The translations under genes and the position numbers were made by a program. Below, in pieces: positions 1 through 9,353 of a stretch of 28,984 nt of DNA (position 1 is the first letter of the stretch; every line of letters begins with the position of its first letter). The notes under the pieces are model-generated. The model was not told the DNA's origin. It saw only the letters and a list, made by a program, of their open reading frames with translations, and made no database searches. Origin of the DNA: Gamarada debralockiae (Eukaryota; Ascomycota; Leotiomycetes; Helotiales; Hyphodiscaceae); contig NXFV01001069.1 of assembly GCA_002803225.1 (NCBI GenBank), positions 1 to 28,984 on the forward strand. The letters run 5' to 3'.

Positions 1-1
1 C

Positions 2-1240
2 GGCTACAAGAAGGCCCTTGGACTAGAACATGCCTTAACCCTTGGCACAATCAACAACTTGGGCATGCTCTACGCAGACCAAGGCAAGCTGGCCGAGGCT
101 GAGACGATGTACCAACAGGCGTTGACCGGCAAAGAGAAGGCTCTTGGACCAGAGCATACCTCAACCCTTGGTACAATTAACAACTTGGGCAGCCTCTACA
201 AAGACCAAGGCAAGCTGGCCGAGGCTGAGACGATGTACCAACAGGCGTTGACCGGCAAAGAGAAGGCTCTTGGACCAGAGCATACCTCAACCCTTGGTAC
301 AATTAACAACTTGGGCAGCCTCTACAAAGACCAAGGCAAGCTGGCCGAGGCTGAGACGATGTACCAACGGGCATTGACCGGCTTCGAGAAGGCCCTTGGA
401 CCAGAGCATACCTCAACCCTTGGCACAATCAACAACTTGGGCCTACTCTACGCAGACCAAGGCAAGCTGGCCGAGGCTGAGATAATGTACCAACAGGCAT
501 TAACTGGCAAAGAGAAGGCTCTTGGACCAGAGCATACCTCAACCCTTGATACAATCAACAACTTGGGCCTGCTCTACGCGGACCAAGGCAAGCTGGCCGA
601 GGCTGAGACAATGTACCAACGGGCATTAACTGGCAAAGAGAAGGCCCTTGGACTAGAGCATACCTCAACCCTTGACACAATCAACAACATAGGCCGGCTC
701 TACGCGGACCAAGGCAAGCTGGCCGAGGCTGAGACAATGTACGAACGGGCATTGACCGGCTATGAGAAGGCCCTCGGACTGGAGGACAAGACAACTTCTA
801 AGCTCAATACAATTAACAACTTGGGCCTGCTCTACGCGGGCCAAGGCAAGCTGGCCGAGGCTGAGACGATGTACCAACGGGCATTGACAGGATACGAGAA
901 GGCCCTCGGTGTAGACAATGCTACGACTTATATCCCGGCGCTAAACACAATCTGGGGCCTCGGCTCTCTCTTTGAACTCCAAGCCGATTTAGCAAAAGCT
1001 AGGATAATGTATGCAAAGGCTCTAGTAGGATATGAGAAAGCCGTCGGACCTGATCATGCAAGGTCTCGGAGCTTGCAGGACAAACTTTGTACTTTGGACA
1101 CAATGACGGAGAACAAGACCTCGATGGACGTGGGCGAGCCGGTGAACAAATTTCAGGGAGAAATGTCGCATCTAGGTGCTAAAGGAACTCTATCAAAATC
1201 AAAACGCCACAAGCTACTCAAAAAGCTTCACTTAAAGTAG
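2..1240 (+). CDS. TPR-repeat protein, 3' end only (likely C-terminal repeat domain of a fungal NLR-type protein)
   Basis: The frame is open from base 2 to a TAG at 1238-1240, so the 5' part lies outside the window. It encodes about eight 42-residue tetratricopeptide repeats of the kinesin-light-chain type. Each carries a core like DQGKLAEAETMYQRAL followed by an EKALG turn and a TINNLG helix. The last repeat is diverged (ADLAKARIMYAKAL), and a basic tail ending KRHKLLKKLHLK follows. Such repeats mediate protein binding. In fungi this repeat type with this tail is commonly the C-terminal half of NB-ARC or NACHT receptors linked to non-self recognition. The nucleotide-binding part is not visible here, so the NLR assignment is inference. 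The repeats are almost identical at DNA level, and two neighbouring units match base for base. A stand-alone TPR protein is the alternative. Confidence 0.85.
   Translation, partial: GYKKALGLEHALTLGTINNLGMLYADQGKLAEAETMYQQALTGKEKALGPEHTSTLGTINNLGSLYKDQGKLAEAETMYQQALTGKEKALGPEHTSTLGTINNLGSLYKDQGKLAEAETMYQRALTGFEKALGPEHTSTLGTINNLGLLYADQGKLAEAEIMYQQALTGKEKALGPEHTSTLDTINNLGLLYADQGKLAEAETMYQRALTGKEKALGLEHTSTLDTINNIGRLYADQGKLAEAETMYERALTGYEKALGLEDKTTSKLNTINNLGLLYAGQGKLAEAETMYQRALTGYEKALGVDNATTYIPALNTIWGLGSLFELQADLAKARIMYAKALVGYEKAVGPDHARSRSLQDKLCTLDTMTENKTSMDVGEPVNKFQGEMSHLGAKGTLSKSKRHKLLKKLHLK
59..1000 (+). repeat. Tandem 126-bp coding repeats (TPR units)
   Basis: The 126-bp unit (42 codons) repeats about seven times with high nucleotide identity before diverging near 900-1000. 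By direct reading, units 111-236 and 237-362 are identical. The unit 363-488 differs at a handful of bases. Synonymous sites are conserved too, which points to recent duplication or gene conversion rather than only protein-level selection. Confidence 0.9.
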
Positions 1241-2453
1241 GTCCTTGTCAGCGTCGCTTTATAGCGATACTTATATAATTTTATTTTCTTTATATCTCTA
1301 TTTTATAGATGGTTCAAGGGGAACATGTGCCTTTATAGTAGTCCATAATTGCCACTCGATTTCTAGTATCTCCTGTAACGATTATGCACTGTTTTCTTTG
1401 ACGTACTCGTGCGGCCCAAAAGTAAGTGAGACCCACTTAGTCTACTTTTAATCGTAAGAGAGACTGAATAATTGGATTGAACCCTGGCCAACGTCAGAGG
1501 TTAGAAGTATTACACCTAATCGGGCGGTAAACATAAACAAATTCCCCGCGCCACAACACCATACCCCTAATATGTGCCCTATTCGGGCATATCCTCAGCT
1601 AAGAGTTCTTCCTTCTTGGAGTTAATCCCCTATTCTCAGCGCGTCCTATTTACTTTTGGGCCGCACGAGTAAGAGGTAACGAGACGTTTGCCTTAGCATA
1701 TGCACAATCGCCAAAATTTTAGTAAATCTAAAGTAGCGTTAGTATCTAGAGAGAACATAAAGGGAAGAATGCGAAACAAAGAGCCTGAGGAATTAATATT
1801 CTCTACGCCATACAAGCAGGATTCTAATGTATAGGGTGAGATTGGTTTGGCTCGCATGTCATGGTGAGGTGTTGTGGCCTCAGGACTCGGTCGTTACCCC
1901 TATTCTAATCAGCCAGCTAGCCAGAATAGGGTTAGTGAGAGTAGAGGTGTCTTGGCATTGTAGCTGAGCATAAAACCAAGAAGTGTTCAAGGCAGAAGCC
2001 GATTTCGCTAGCGACTATACCAGTAGCCGTCAGCCGAGACACAATTGTGTATGAGAACAGTCTTTATCACAAAAATATCCAATTGCTACCTGTACGCTGC
2101 CGTGTCCAAAGTCTCCTCCTCATCCATCACACCTCGACCTGCCTCCATAATCCTTCGCGAAAACCATGACAGCCCGGCAAGTGCCAGACTAAGTAGCAAA
2201 TTTAGTAGACAATGCTCAGTCTTTTTGACAGTTTCGCCATCAGGACAGGCTTTGCAGAGATTCAATATCTGGAGAAATGACCGCAAACTATGTGAGCTGG
2301 ACCAGAATAACTCTTCAAGGACAAAGTTTCGTTGCAAATTTGATTTACGTGCACAATTGCTTAATCTTTTGTGGCCAGTTGAAATAAGTGGAGATATCCG
2401 GAATGACCGAGCGAGCAGTCTGGCGCGAGAAGATTGAAGCGTCAAGTTTGATC
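1241..2453. other. Intergenic region between TPR gene and dehalogenase gene, containing one MITE
   Basis: No convincing gene is visible. The open frames between 2045 and 2566 are short, in conflicting frames, and have no recognisable domain. The stretch holds the MITE at 1404-1671. Near 1897-1930 there is a short imperfect palindrome with arms CCCTATTCT and AGAATAGGG. The rest looks like ordinary AT-rich spacer, and the right part (about 2050-2453) is probably the 3' flank of the minus-strand hydrolase. Confidence 0.5.
1404..1671. mobile_element. Candidate Tc1/mariner-type MITE (268 bp, perfect terminal inverted repeats, TA flanks)
   Basis: A 19-bp terminal sequence, CTCGTGCGGCCCAAAAGTA, starts at 1406. 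Its exact reverse complement ends at 1669. Both ends are bordered by TA (1404-1405 and 1670-1671), the target duplication expected for Tc1/mariner elements. The interior of about 230 bp has no coding capacity. Perfect inverted ends, small size and TA borders together define a non-autonomous element. The perfect ends suggest recent activity. The autonomous partner is not in this window. Confidence 0.75.
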
Positions 2454-3338
2454 CTACTTGAAAAAGCTTTGCACGTTCTTGGCAACCACATCAGGAGCCT
2501 CCTCAGGAATATAATGACCACAATCAACATTCTCACCATCAACCTCCACACCCGGGGCAGCAACATCCCTCCACTCCTTCAATGCATTAAAGCACTTCTC
2601 AATCACGCCATGCTTACCCCACAATACTCTCAATGGACACTGTATCAATCTCGCCTCCTTCAAATCCTCCCTCGCCTCATCCATATCGACACCCGCACTA
2701 GCCCGATAGTCCTCGCACATCGCATGCACCGCTTCGGGATCCTCCAAAACCTTCACATATTCCTCAAAGTTATCCTTCTCAAAAGCGGCCAGCCCCGCAT
2801 GGCGACCGCCCATAAACAACTCTGCCCATCTCCTTGGATTCTGCCCAATCAATGTTTCCGGCAACGGTGGCTTCTGGATCAGGAAGAACCAGTGGAAGTA
2901 CGTTTTCGCGAATTCGAAGTCCGTTTTGCTGTACATGGCCAAAGTTGGGCAAATATCCAAGAATATCGCTTTACGGACACGGTATGGGTAGTTTACAAGC
3001 AGTTTGTGTGCAACACGAGCTCCGCGATCGTGAGCGCAGACGAAATAGGAAGTGAATCCCAACTTCTCCATGACGATTGTACAATCACGTGACATAAGCG
3101 TCTTGGAGTATTGGGCTACCCCGGACGGCTTTGAGGAAGCTCCATAACCTCTGATATCGAGTGCTACGACCGTGAAGTCTTTGGTGAGTTGAGGAGCAAC
3201 GCGGTGCCAGATGTGGTGGGTTTGGGGGAAGCCATGAAGGAGAAGCAGAGGAGGACCAGATCCACCCCGAATGCCGTGGATTGAGACGACAGGATCAGAC
3301 TGAGTCGTAATATCGAAACTCGAAAATCCTTCAAACAT
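2454..3338 (-). CDS. Alpha/beta hydrolase, fluoroacetate dehalogenase (haloacetate dehalogenase) type
   Basis: Single-exon gene of 294 residues, start ATG at 3336-3338, stop TAG at 2454-2456. The fold is an epoxide-hydrolase-like alpha/beta hydrolase, with an LLLLHGFPQ oxyanion-loop strand and a DIRGYG motif. The nucleophile elbow reads HDRGAR, giving Asp104 as nucleophile with Arg105 and Arg108. Further residues match fluoroacetate dehalogenases at equivalent spacing: Asp128 (acid), His149-Trp150 in YFHWFFLI, Tyr211 in DYRASAGVD, and His275 in CGHYIPEEAP. In characterised bacterial enzymes these residues hydrolyse the C-F bond of fluoroacetate to glycolate and bind fluoride and carboxylate. 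The length is typical. There is no signal peptide, so it is probably cytosolic. The gene is divergent from the dehydrogenase at 3612. The true substrate could be another haloacid or an ester. Confidence 0.85.
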   Translation of the reverse strand: MFEGFSSFDITTQSDPVVSIHGIRGGSGPPLLLLHGFPQTHHIWHRVAPQLTKDFTVVALDIRGYGASSKPSGVAQYSKTLMSRDCTIVMEKLGFTSYFVCAHDRGARVAHKLLVNYPYRVRKAIFLDICPTLAMYSKTDFEFAKTYFHWFFLIQKPPLPETLIGQNPRRWAELFMGGRHAGLAAFEKDNFEEYVKVLEDPEAVHAMCEDYRASAGVDMDEAREDLKEARLIQCPLRVLWGKHGVIEKCFNALKEWRDVAAPGVEVDGENVDCGHYIPEEAPDVVAKNVQSFFK

Positions 3339-3611
3339 TTTGAACTATTGTTAGAGGTATTGTTATGCGATTGTACGACTGACACTCGTCGTGATTTATG
3401 GGCACAAAGTGCGGTTGATCTTTCTACCGACGTTCGGCTTCAGTCGGAGCAGCAAAATTTCGTGCGGGGAACACTCGGGGTGATCTTTCAAGCGAAGCGC
3501 ACCATCATCAATATTTATACTTGAATCTAACAAGCTAAAGAGGTTTGTCATTTCCCAGTCTGCATCAAGATTTTTACATCTCATAAATCACATCAAACTA
3601 CTATTGCCATC
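3339..3611. promoter_or_regulatory. Shared divergent promoter region, dehalogenase/dehydrogenase
   Basis: This 273-bp gap separates the ATG of the minus-strand hydrolase from the ATG of the plus-strand dehydrogenase, so both promoters and 5' leaders must fit here or overlap the genes. A TATA-like stretch (ATATTTATAC) lies near 3511-3520 for the plus gene. No defined operator was recognised. Co-regulation is an inference from the head-to-head layout. Confidence 0.5.
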
Positions 3612-4804
3612 ATGACTGGCACCAACGGGACTGACATACGACTCGGACAAGCGTCCGTCGTTGCCCCTCCAAACAAAAGCCACAACTATCGCATCGCCTC
3701 TATTCCCGCTGATGGCATTGGGCCTGAAGTCGTCAGCGCAGCTATCGAAGTTGTTGAAAAGCTTGCCCAAACACTGAAAACTTTCACTATCGAATTCACA
3801 CATATTCCTTGGGGAACGGCATACTACAAGAAGACCGGGGCTTATGTCGACGAGAATGTTCTCGATGTCCTAAGAAGTTACGATGCCGCCCTTTTTGGCT
3901 CAGTCGGTGCTCCTGGTACTACCCCTTCCCCAGCCAAGAAACGATGGAGTGCTAACATCACGTGCCAGACGTCCCAGATCACATCTCGCTCTGGGGTCTC
4001 CTCCTCGCCATCCGTGGCCCCCTCCAACTCTACGCCAACGTCAGACCCGTCCGCACCTTCCCCGGCACGCAATCACCACTCCGTAATGTTGGTGCCAAAG
4101 GCATCGACTGGCTTCTCGTCCGCGAGAACTCCGAAGGCGAGTACGCCGGCCAAGGAGGCCGCTCCCATCGCGGTCAAACCTGGGAGACTGCTACCGAAGT
4201 AGCGATCTTCACCTACGTCGGAATTGAACGCATCATGCGATTCGCATTTTTGGCTGCCCAAGCCAGACCTCGCAAACTTCTCACTGTCGTAACGAAGAGC
4301 AATTCGATGCGCAATGGTATGGTACTATGGGATGAAGTTGCCTTAAAGGTTTCAAAGGACTTCCCAGATGTGAAGTGGGATAAAATGCTCGTTGATGCCA
4401 TGACGGTGCGGATGGTCAACCAACCTGAGAGTTTGGATACGATCGTTGGCACGAATCTCCATATGGATATCTTGAGTGATCTTGCTGCGGCCCTGGCTGG
4501 ATCGATTGGTGTTGCACCCAGTAGCAATTTGGATCCAACGAGGAAGAACCCTAGTCTTTTTGAGCCAGTGCATGGTTCTGCGTTTGATATCACGGGGAAG
4601 GGTGTTGCGAATCCAGTTGCGACATTCTGGAGTGCAGCGGAGATGCTGGGGTGGCTTGGGGAGGAAGATGCGAAGAATATGTTGATGGGGTGTGTAGAAC
4701 GGGTTTGCGAGGCAGGCATTTTGACGAAGGATCTAGGAGGACCCGCGATGACCAAGGATGTTACGAAGGCGGTTTGTGATGAGATTGAAAAGCTTGGGAA
4801 GTAG
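3612..4804 (+). CDS. Tartrate/D-malate dehydrogenase family (TtuC-like, isopropylmalate-dehydrogenase fold)
   Basis: Two exons, 3612-3915 and 3969-4804, give 379 residues. The 53-bp intron has a GT donor, a GCTAAC branch site and a CAG acceptor. Splicing restores the family sequence GAPDVPDHISLWGLLLAIR across the junction. Visible motifs are ADGIGPEV near the N-terminus (about residues 33-40), the substrate-binding loop NVRPVRTFPG (126-134), RENSEGEYAGQ with Tyr160, VVTKSNSMRNGM with Lys211, VDAMTVRMV with Asp244, and DILSD with Asp268 and Asp272 for metal binding. EPVHGSAFDITGKG (300-313) is the nucleotide-binding segment. The family oxidises (2R)-malate, tartrate or related hydroxy acids with NAD+ and Mn2+ or Mg2+. 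The length is slightly above the bacterial 355-365 because of an N-terminal extension. Substrate cannot be fixed from sequence. The ATG has an ATCATGACT context. Confidence 0.88.
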
Positions 4805-5475
4805 TTGTCGACACGTGATTCTAGTTTCTGCTTTAAATGATTCCCGCATGTACTGAGCGCCACTTAAGATAGTCTTCAGTTTCACTGTATTTTATAGATT
4901 GTCTTCCACTGGACGTTAAACGTCTCTGCTCTGCGGTAATCGAGTACCTTGTAGGGCCTTTCATTGCCCACACAAGCATGTGAACTGTGCCTAAGTAGAC
5001 TCTAGATTTAGTTAAACAATAACCAATTGCCTACTTTGACGAATCCTTACTTTGGCGAACTAGAGTAGAAGTAATTAAAACTTGCACAAGAGATGTTAAA
5101 TAAAGAAAATTAAGTTTATCTCGGTGTCTCGCTTTCCTAGTATCTGTCGCCGCTTGGCTGCGATGTTCCACTCAAGTCCAAGTAACCCGACTCTTGGGAG
5201 CGCTTTTGGAGTTTTCAGTTTCTGTCAGGCTAGGGCTACATGGGAGTATCCAAAGGATGGGATGGGATCGGAATTAGGGAGGTGCACGCGGGACGATTTA
5301 GGGACTTACCCCTCACTCTACTATTTCCACACCTAAGAGCCACCAACCTCCTGTCTCTGCTCTCCAGATCATTTTCTTCCCATCACATTTCCCCTCAATG
5401 TCTCTCTTTCAGTGTAAGCTTCAGGATGAATAGAACATTCAATTGTTCTGTTCTTTTCTCATCCTCAAGTCAAAA
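4805..5475. other. Intergenic region / 5' leader of the regulator gene
   Basis: No gene was recognised. The left part is the 3' flank of the dehydrogenase. The right part, from about 5240, is probably leader of the regulator gene, and its open frame of about 90 codons has no domain and conflicts with the downstream start. I searched this stretch specifically for a CxxCRxRKxKC zinc cluster in plus-strand frames and found none. Confidence 0.5.
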
Positions 5476-7585
5476 ATGGCCTCGACCCCAGTCCCCTCAA
5501 TTGAGGTCGGATCCTTGACAGCTTCCACCCCAGAGGAGAGCCAGTTCATCGGAAGCTCGAGCGGAGTCTTCTTCGTCAACACAGTCCATCGAGCTTTCGC
5601 GAAATCAAAGAAAGGAGGAGTCCCCGATCGCGACAATGGAGACGCTTCATCAGGCCGTGACGCAGCGTCAGTCGATAATTTCATCGTGGGGAACGAAAGT
5701 CCGCGACGCTCCCAATCCACAGATGAGACTGGCAGAGCATTGAATCAAAACATCCAAGGCATCCAGGCTCTTGGAATACATAGCCATGTCTTGGGCGCTC
5801 CCCCAAATCAAGAATCTGCGACGGGCCTCATCATGGTCTACTTCCAAACATGGCATCCTCTGTTCCCGTTTCTTCACGGTCCGACGTTTTTGCGGGACGT
5901 TGAAGCATTCTATTCCGGAACATCAAATTTTCAAAATCAAATAGATCGACAGCAAATATGTCGTGCTATCGTATTCCAATGCGTTTTCAACATCGCCGCT
6001 CTGGATAGACCCGAACATGGTCTTCCCGATGCTTCCCGAATCGAATCATCCTCGAGCCTATTGTCGCTCCTGGGTATCGTTGCGGCGAAGCATGATATCA
6101 TGGGTCTACAAGCATTGCTTGCGATGCAGCTCTATCTAATATCTACGATGTCATTGCGAGCTGCTTCAACAGTTGGGGGCGTCCTGGTCAAACTGCTCTT
6201 CCATGGCGGCTTCCATCGATGTCCTTTTCGCTACATCCAAATAGCACAGCACGATTGCGAGATCCGAAAACGCATCTTCTGGAGCGCCTATGCGACAGAC
6301 AGGTACTTGAGTCAAGCTTTGGGCCACCCGCTCGGGATGCAGGACTCTGATATTGACGTTTGTATTCCCGGCACTGAAGAGCGTCACCAGCCAGTCACTC
6401 AACCCAATTCATCTGTTGGGGATGGCCGTGATGAAGTTAGTACTCATTTTCCTCAAGGACATCCCGACTCGGCACAGACTCCTTCAGATTCAAGCGAGCA
6501 GGAAAGACCTACTAGCAGAAATAGATCGAAACAAAACCCGTCTGGGGAGGACATTCTCGCAAATTACGTGAGTTACGGCCGGATCACCGGACGCGCTCTC
6601 GAACTCTTCCACAAATCACTTCATACCCGCTCAGTCGACCATCGCCATATCACCCTCCTCACATCCGATGTACACTCATGGTGGAACAATCTTCCACAGC
6701 ACCTGCAGGAACGCTCTGCCAATTATGGCAGCACAAGTTTCTCGGCCTTCTTCAACATTCTCTATCAAAGTCTTATCATTCTCATCAATCGCCCATTTCT
6801 ATCACTCAGCCCTTCAACCCCAGAATTTCGGCTGAGCCTGCAAACTTGTGCTGGTGCAAGTCGGAAGACGATTTTGATATTGAGAGATCACGCGACTGCA
6901 TTCTCTTGGCCCGGGATACTGTCCGGTACATGGATGGCAGGACTGGTGCTTGCTTTTGGGTGTGAATTGGATTTGTATCCTTTTACAAAGGGAGCCATGT
7001 AAGTTGAAATTATTCGTTATTTGGTGGCCTTTTCAGGATGACAATAAGCTGCATTCTACAATCAGTAGCTAATGATTCCGTAGCGAAATCGAAATATGTC
7101 TCTCGCTCCTCCAAAGGATGAGTGATAGATTCTCCACAGCACGACACTGTCACGCAGTGCTCAGTATTCTGCTAAATGATCTTCACACTCAATTTGGTGA
7201 TGACAGCCAAACTCGTCGGCCAGCCACCACCAACGAAAGTCTCCAAAAAAAGCGGAGGCTCGATACTCCATTCTCGACGATCAGCAACCAAGCACAGTCT
7301 CCGACCGCGACGCAAAATCAAACCGGCGATAACTCCAATTCAGCTCCTACTGCCGCTACCGCCCCTGCCAACCGGCCAGGCTCCATTATGGCACCATCGA
7401 ATCAGCCTCAGTTGGCGCAGCCGAACTTCGGATACCAACAAACTCCCCAATCCTCCGTTATGCCCTGGCCGGATCCCGTGATGTCAGCAGATGTCGGTGA
7501 CGTATTTGGGCAAGTGAGTTGGGAGGCGCTCTTTCAAGGCGATGGCTCTGGATGGGAAGATTGGGAGGCTATCGGCTGTGTGTAA
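5476..7585 (+). CDS. Fungal-specific transcription factor domain protein (Fungal_trans/MHR), no visible zinc cluster
   Basis: Two exons, 5476-6998 and 7084-7585, give 674 residues. The 85-bp intron starts GTAAGT and ends GTAG, and it joins GAI to EIEICLSLLQRM. I chose the ATG at 5476 for its strong context (TCAAAAATGG). The frame continues upstream only to a TTG at 5443 and a stop at 5431. The N-terminus has the GSSSGVFFVNTV signature (residues 26-37) often found after the DNA-binding part of such regulators. The Fungal_trans region includes YFQTWHPLFPFLHGPTF (122-138) and RKRIFWSAYATDRYLS (264-279), with SDIDVCIPG (291-299). The C-terminal exon is rich in Gln, Asn, Pro and Ala, like an activation domain. 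A Zn2Cys6 cluster would be expected but is absent locally, so DNA binding may be lost or indirect. It ends 50 bp from the convergent regulator. Confidence 0.8.
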
Positions 7586-7635
7586 CGATCCGAGTCCGTA
7601 TTCTCGAAATGAGAATGGCTGAAAGCTCACAGCAT

Positions 7636-8648
7636 TCACCAAAGGAAAGTATCCTGAAACTCCTTGGACAGACCCAACATCTCACTTCGTGGTCCCGCAC
7701 TCGGCGATCTGACAGTAGAGACTGAAGAGTGACCACTTCCCCGAGCGGGCGGGATATAATTGTCGAATTCCGCTGCTTGGATGTGGTCCATAGGCGCAAG
7801 AGATCCGAGGCCCTCCATGCCTATACCATCCATATTCTCCATCTTTTGATCCATTCCAACATCCATCCCGCCCGGGTTCATGTCGATATATCCTGCCATC
7901 TCACTTCCGCCCACACCGACTTCCATTCTAGGCTCGACAGACGCTGACCCTCTATCCAGCGGCGCCCCATATTGTCCCTCCCTCCCCACCCTCTCATCGC
8001 GCCACTTGACAACATCGTCCCTTGTGCGTAATGGAAAGCTGGCCCACTCTTCCAACTTCTGTTTCTTCTCAGCTGCTGAAGGCGCTACTTCCCCGTCCGG
8101 AATATCGAATGCATTGAGACTGGATAACTGAGCATCGGATGATGTGAGGAGGAGAGTCAGGAGAATTGCTTCGGTTTCACGGAGACGCAATTCCAAAGAC
8201 TCGTTATAGCCTTTTGACGGGCCGCTGAGGGTATGTCAGTATGGTTGTCTATAGAGCGGGAGGAGATATAGAGACTACCGTTTCAACTGTTCAGGCCAGA
8301 CACAAGGTTTGTTGAGGGTTCTGCAGCGAAGGCATATTGGTCTATTTTCAAAAGAAATGTATCAGTATTCTGATCGTGAATCATAATGATCTTACTCACT
8401 TTTCACCTCCGCACTATAAATCTCAAAAAGTCAGTAAATGGATCTCTCATCAATGAATCCTAAAAGTCTCGTGAGAGAATTGAGATAGGGAAAGAATGAA
8501 CCTTTTGCTTCCGCATCCGACACCCATTACAAGCAATCGTGCTCCTCGAAAATTTCTCAGCTCGTTCTCCCCCTCCCAACCTTTCTTTGCCCTCCCATCC
8601 CCCACTACCATTTCCCTTCTTAGGACTTCGGCTTCCGCTTTTCGGCAT
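7636..8648 (-). CDS. Zn2Cys6 transcription factor, short form with micro-exon
   Basis: Four exons on the complement: 8502-8648, 8400-8413, 8279-8341 and 7636-8224, giving 270 residues. Introns are 88, 58 and 54 bp. The spliced product has a perfect binuclear zinc cluster, C-X2-C-X6-C-X6-C-X2-C-X6-C, with Cys40, 43, 50, 57, 60 and 67. It begins ACNGCRMRKQK and ends LNKPCVW. The third cysteine and next residues come from a 14-nt exon flanked by TTTATAG and GTGAGTAAG. Residues about 81-100 (NESLELRLRETEAILLTLL) look like a dimerisation coiled coil. The remainder is low-complexity, Met/Gly-rich (NPGGMDVGMDQKMENMDG). There is no Fungal_trans domain. A basic, Gly/Ser-rich leader precedes the cluster. 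The product is likely nuclear and DNA-binding. Target genes are unknown. Confidence 0.82.
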
Positions 8649-9039
8649 CTTCGTGTCTCAATCTTTCTTTAAGTTGTTTCTTTTTCTTCGTCGGTATACT
8701 CTAAACTCTTCAGGCTTCTTTCTTTTCAAGTTCAGGCCTCAACACAATTGGAAAACAAGTCAATATATCTCCCTGTATGAATAGTGCAGTATATTCGACA
8801 ACCACTGCATCGTGGCCAACGATTAGATATACTTTTGTGTCGTATGACGAAATTTTCTGCGGTCTAGGATGTCGGTTAATCTTTCTACCGCATCACGTGT
8901 CTCTCTGCGGGAGGGCTGATGTAGCGATGAGGGCCCTTGTGAGTGGTATAAAGAGGTCTGAGGGACGACGGGAGCATTGGAGTTGGAATTTGGTAGTTGG
9001 TGAAACCGGGCATGTTTTCAAGTTTGAGAGTTAGTCTAA
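8649..9039. promoter_or_regulatory. Upstream region of the Zn2Cys6 gene
   Basis: No gene is seen. The first 100 bp upstream of the ATG are pyrimidine-rich on the plus strand. A CACGTG palindrome lies near 8895 and two weak open frames have no features. This stretch is taken as promoter by position only. Confidence 0.35.
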
Positions 9040-9353
9040 CTCCCAAGCAAAATCGTGTGGGAAATAGCCTTTAGAGCTAGGTTATTAAGCAAGATATTAT
9101 AATATTAAGATTATCTTAAATCCTAGTAAAGAAAGGGGGCAATTAAGATAGAGACGTTTAAGAACGTAGTTATATCAAATCTAAGATAATTTAATTTTAA
9201 ACGTTTTTTCTAGAAGTATATCCTCAACTTATTAGTGACTGATATGTCGGTGTAAGTTAGTAAGTCAGCTGACGAACCCCCTATAAGTCAGTTAGTTCAA
9301 ATATATCCTCAAATTGATCACTGACTTATTGACTTGTTGACTTATTGGACACA
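9040..9353. repeat. AT-rich degenerate repeat block (transposon relic?)
   Basis: The block is strongly AT-rich and stop-dense. TTATCTTAAAT at about 9112 and its near reverse complement at about 9182 form an inverted pair. Two imperfect direct copies begin TATATCCTCAA (about 9218 and 9302) and continue into TGACTGAT- or TGACTTAT-like words. GACTTATTGACTTGTTGACTTATT at 9321-9344 has short internal repetition. The block ends where homology to the multicopper oxidase pseudogene begins. It may be the edge of an inserted, decayed element. The type could not be assigned. Confidence 0.45.

Noticed and set aside
2388..3092. Plus-strand open frame of 234 codons
   Set aside because: It lies antisense to the dehalogenase gene, whose catalytic motifs are unambiguous. 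It has no features of its own.
3962..4202. Overlapping frames suggesting a frameshift in the dehydrogenase
   Set aside because: A 53-bp intron (3916-3968) with a perfect GCTAAC branch site explains the change of frame.
4213..4863. Minus-strand open frame of 216 codons
   Set aside because: It is a shadow of the dehydrogenase coding exon.
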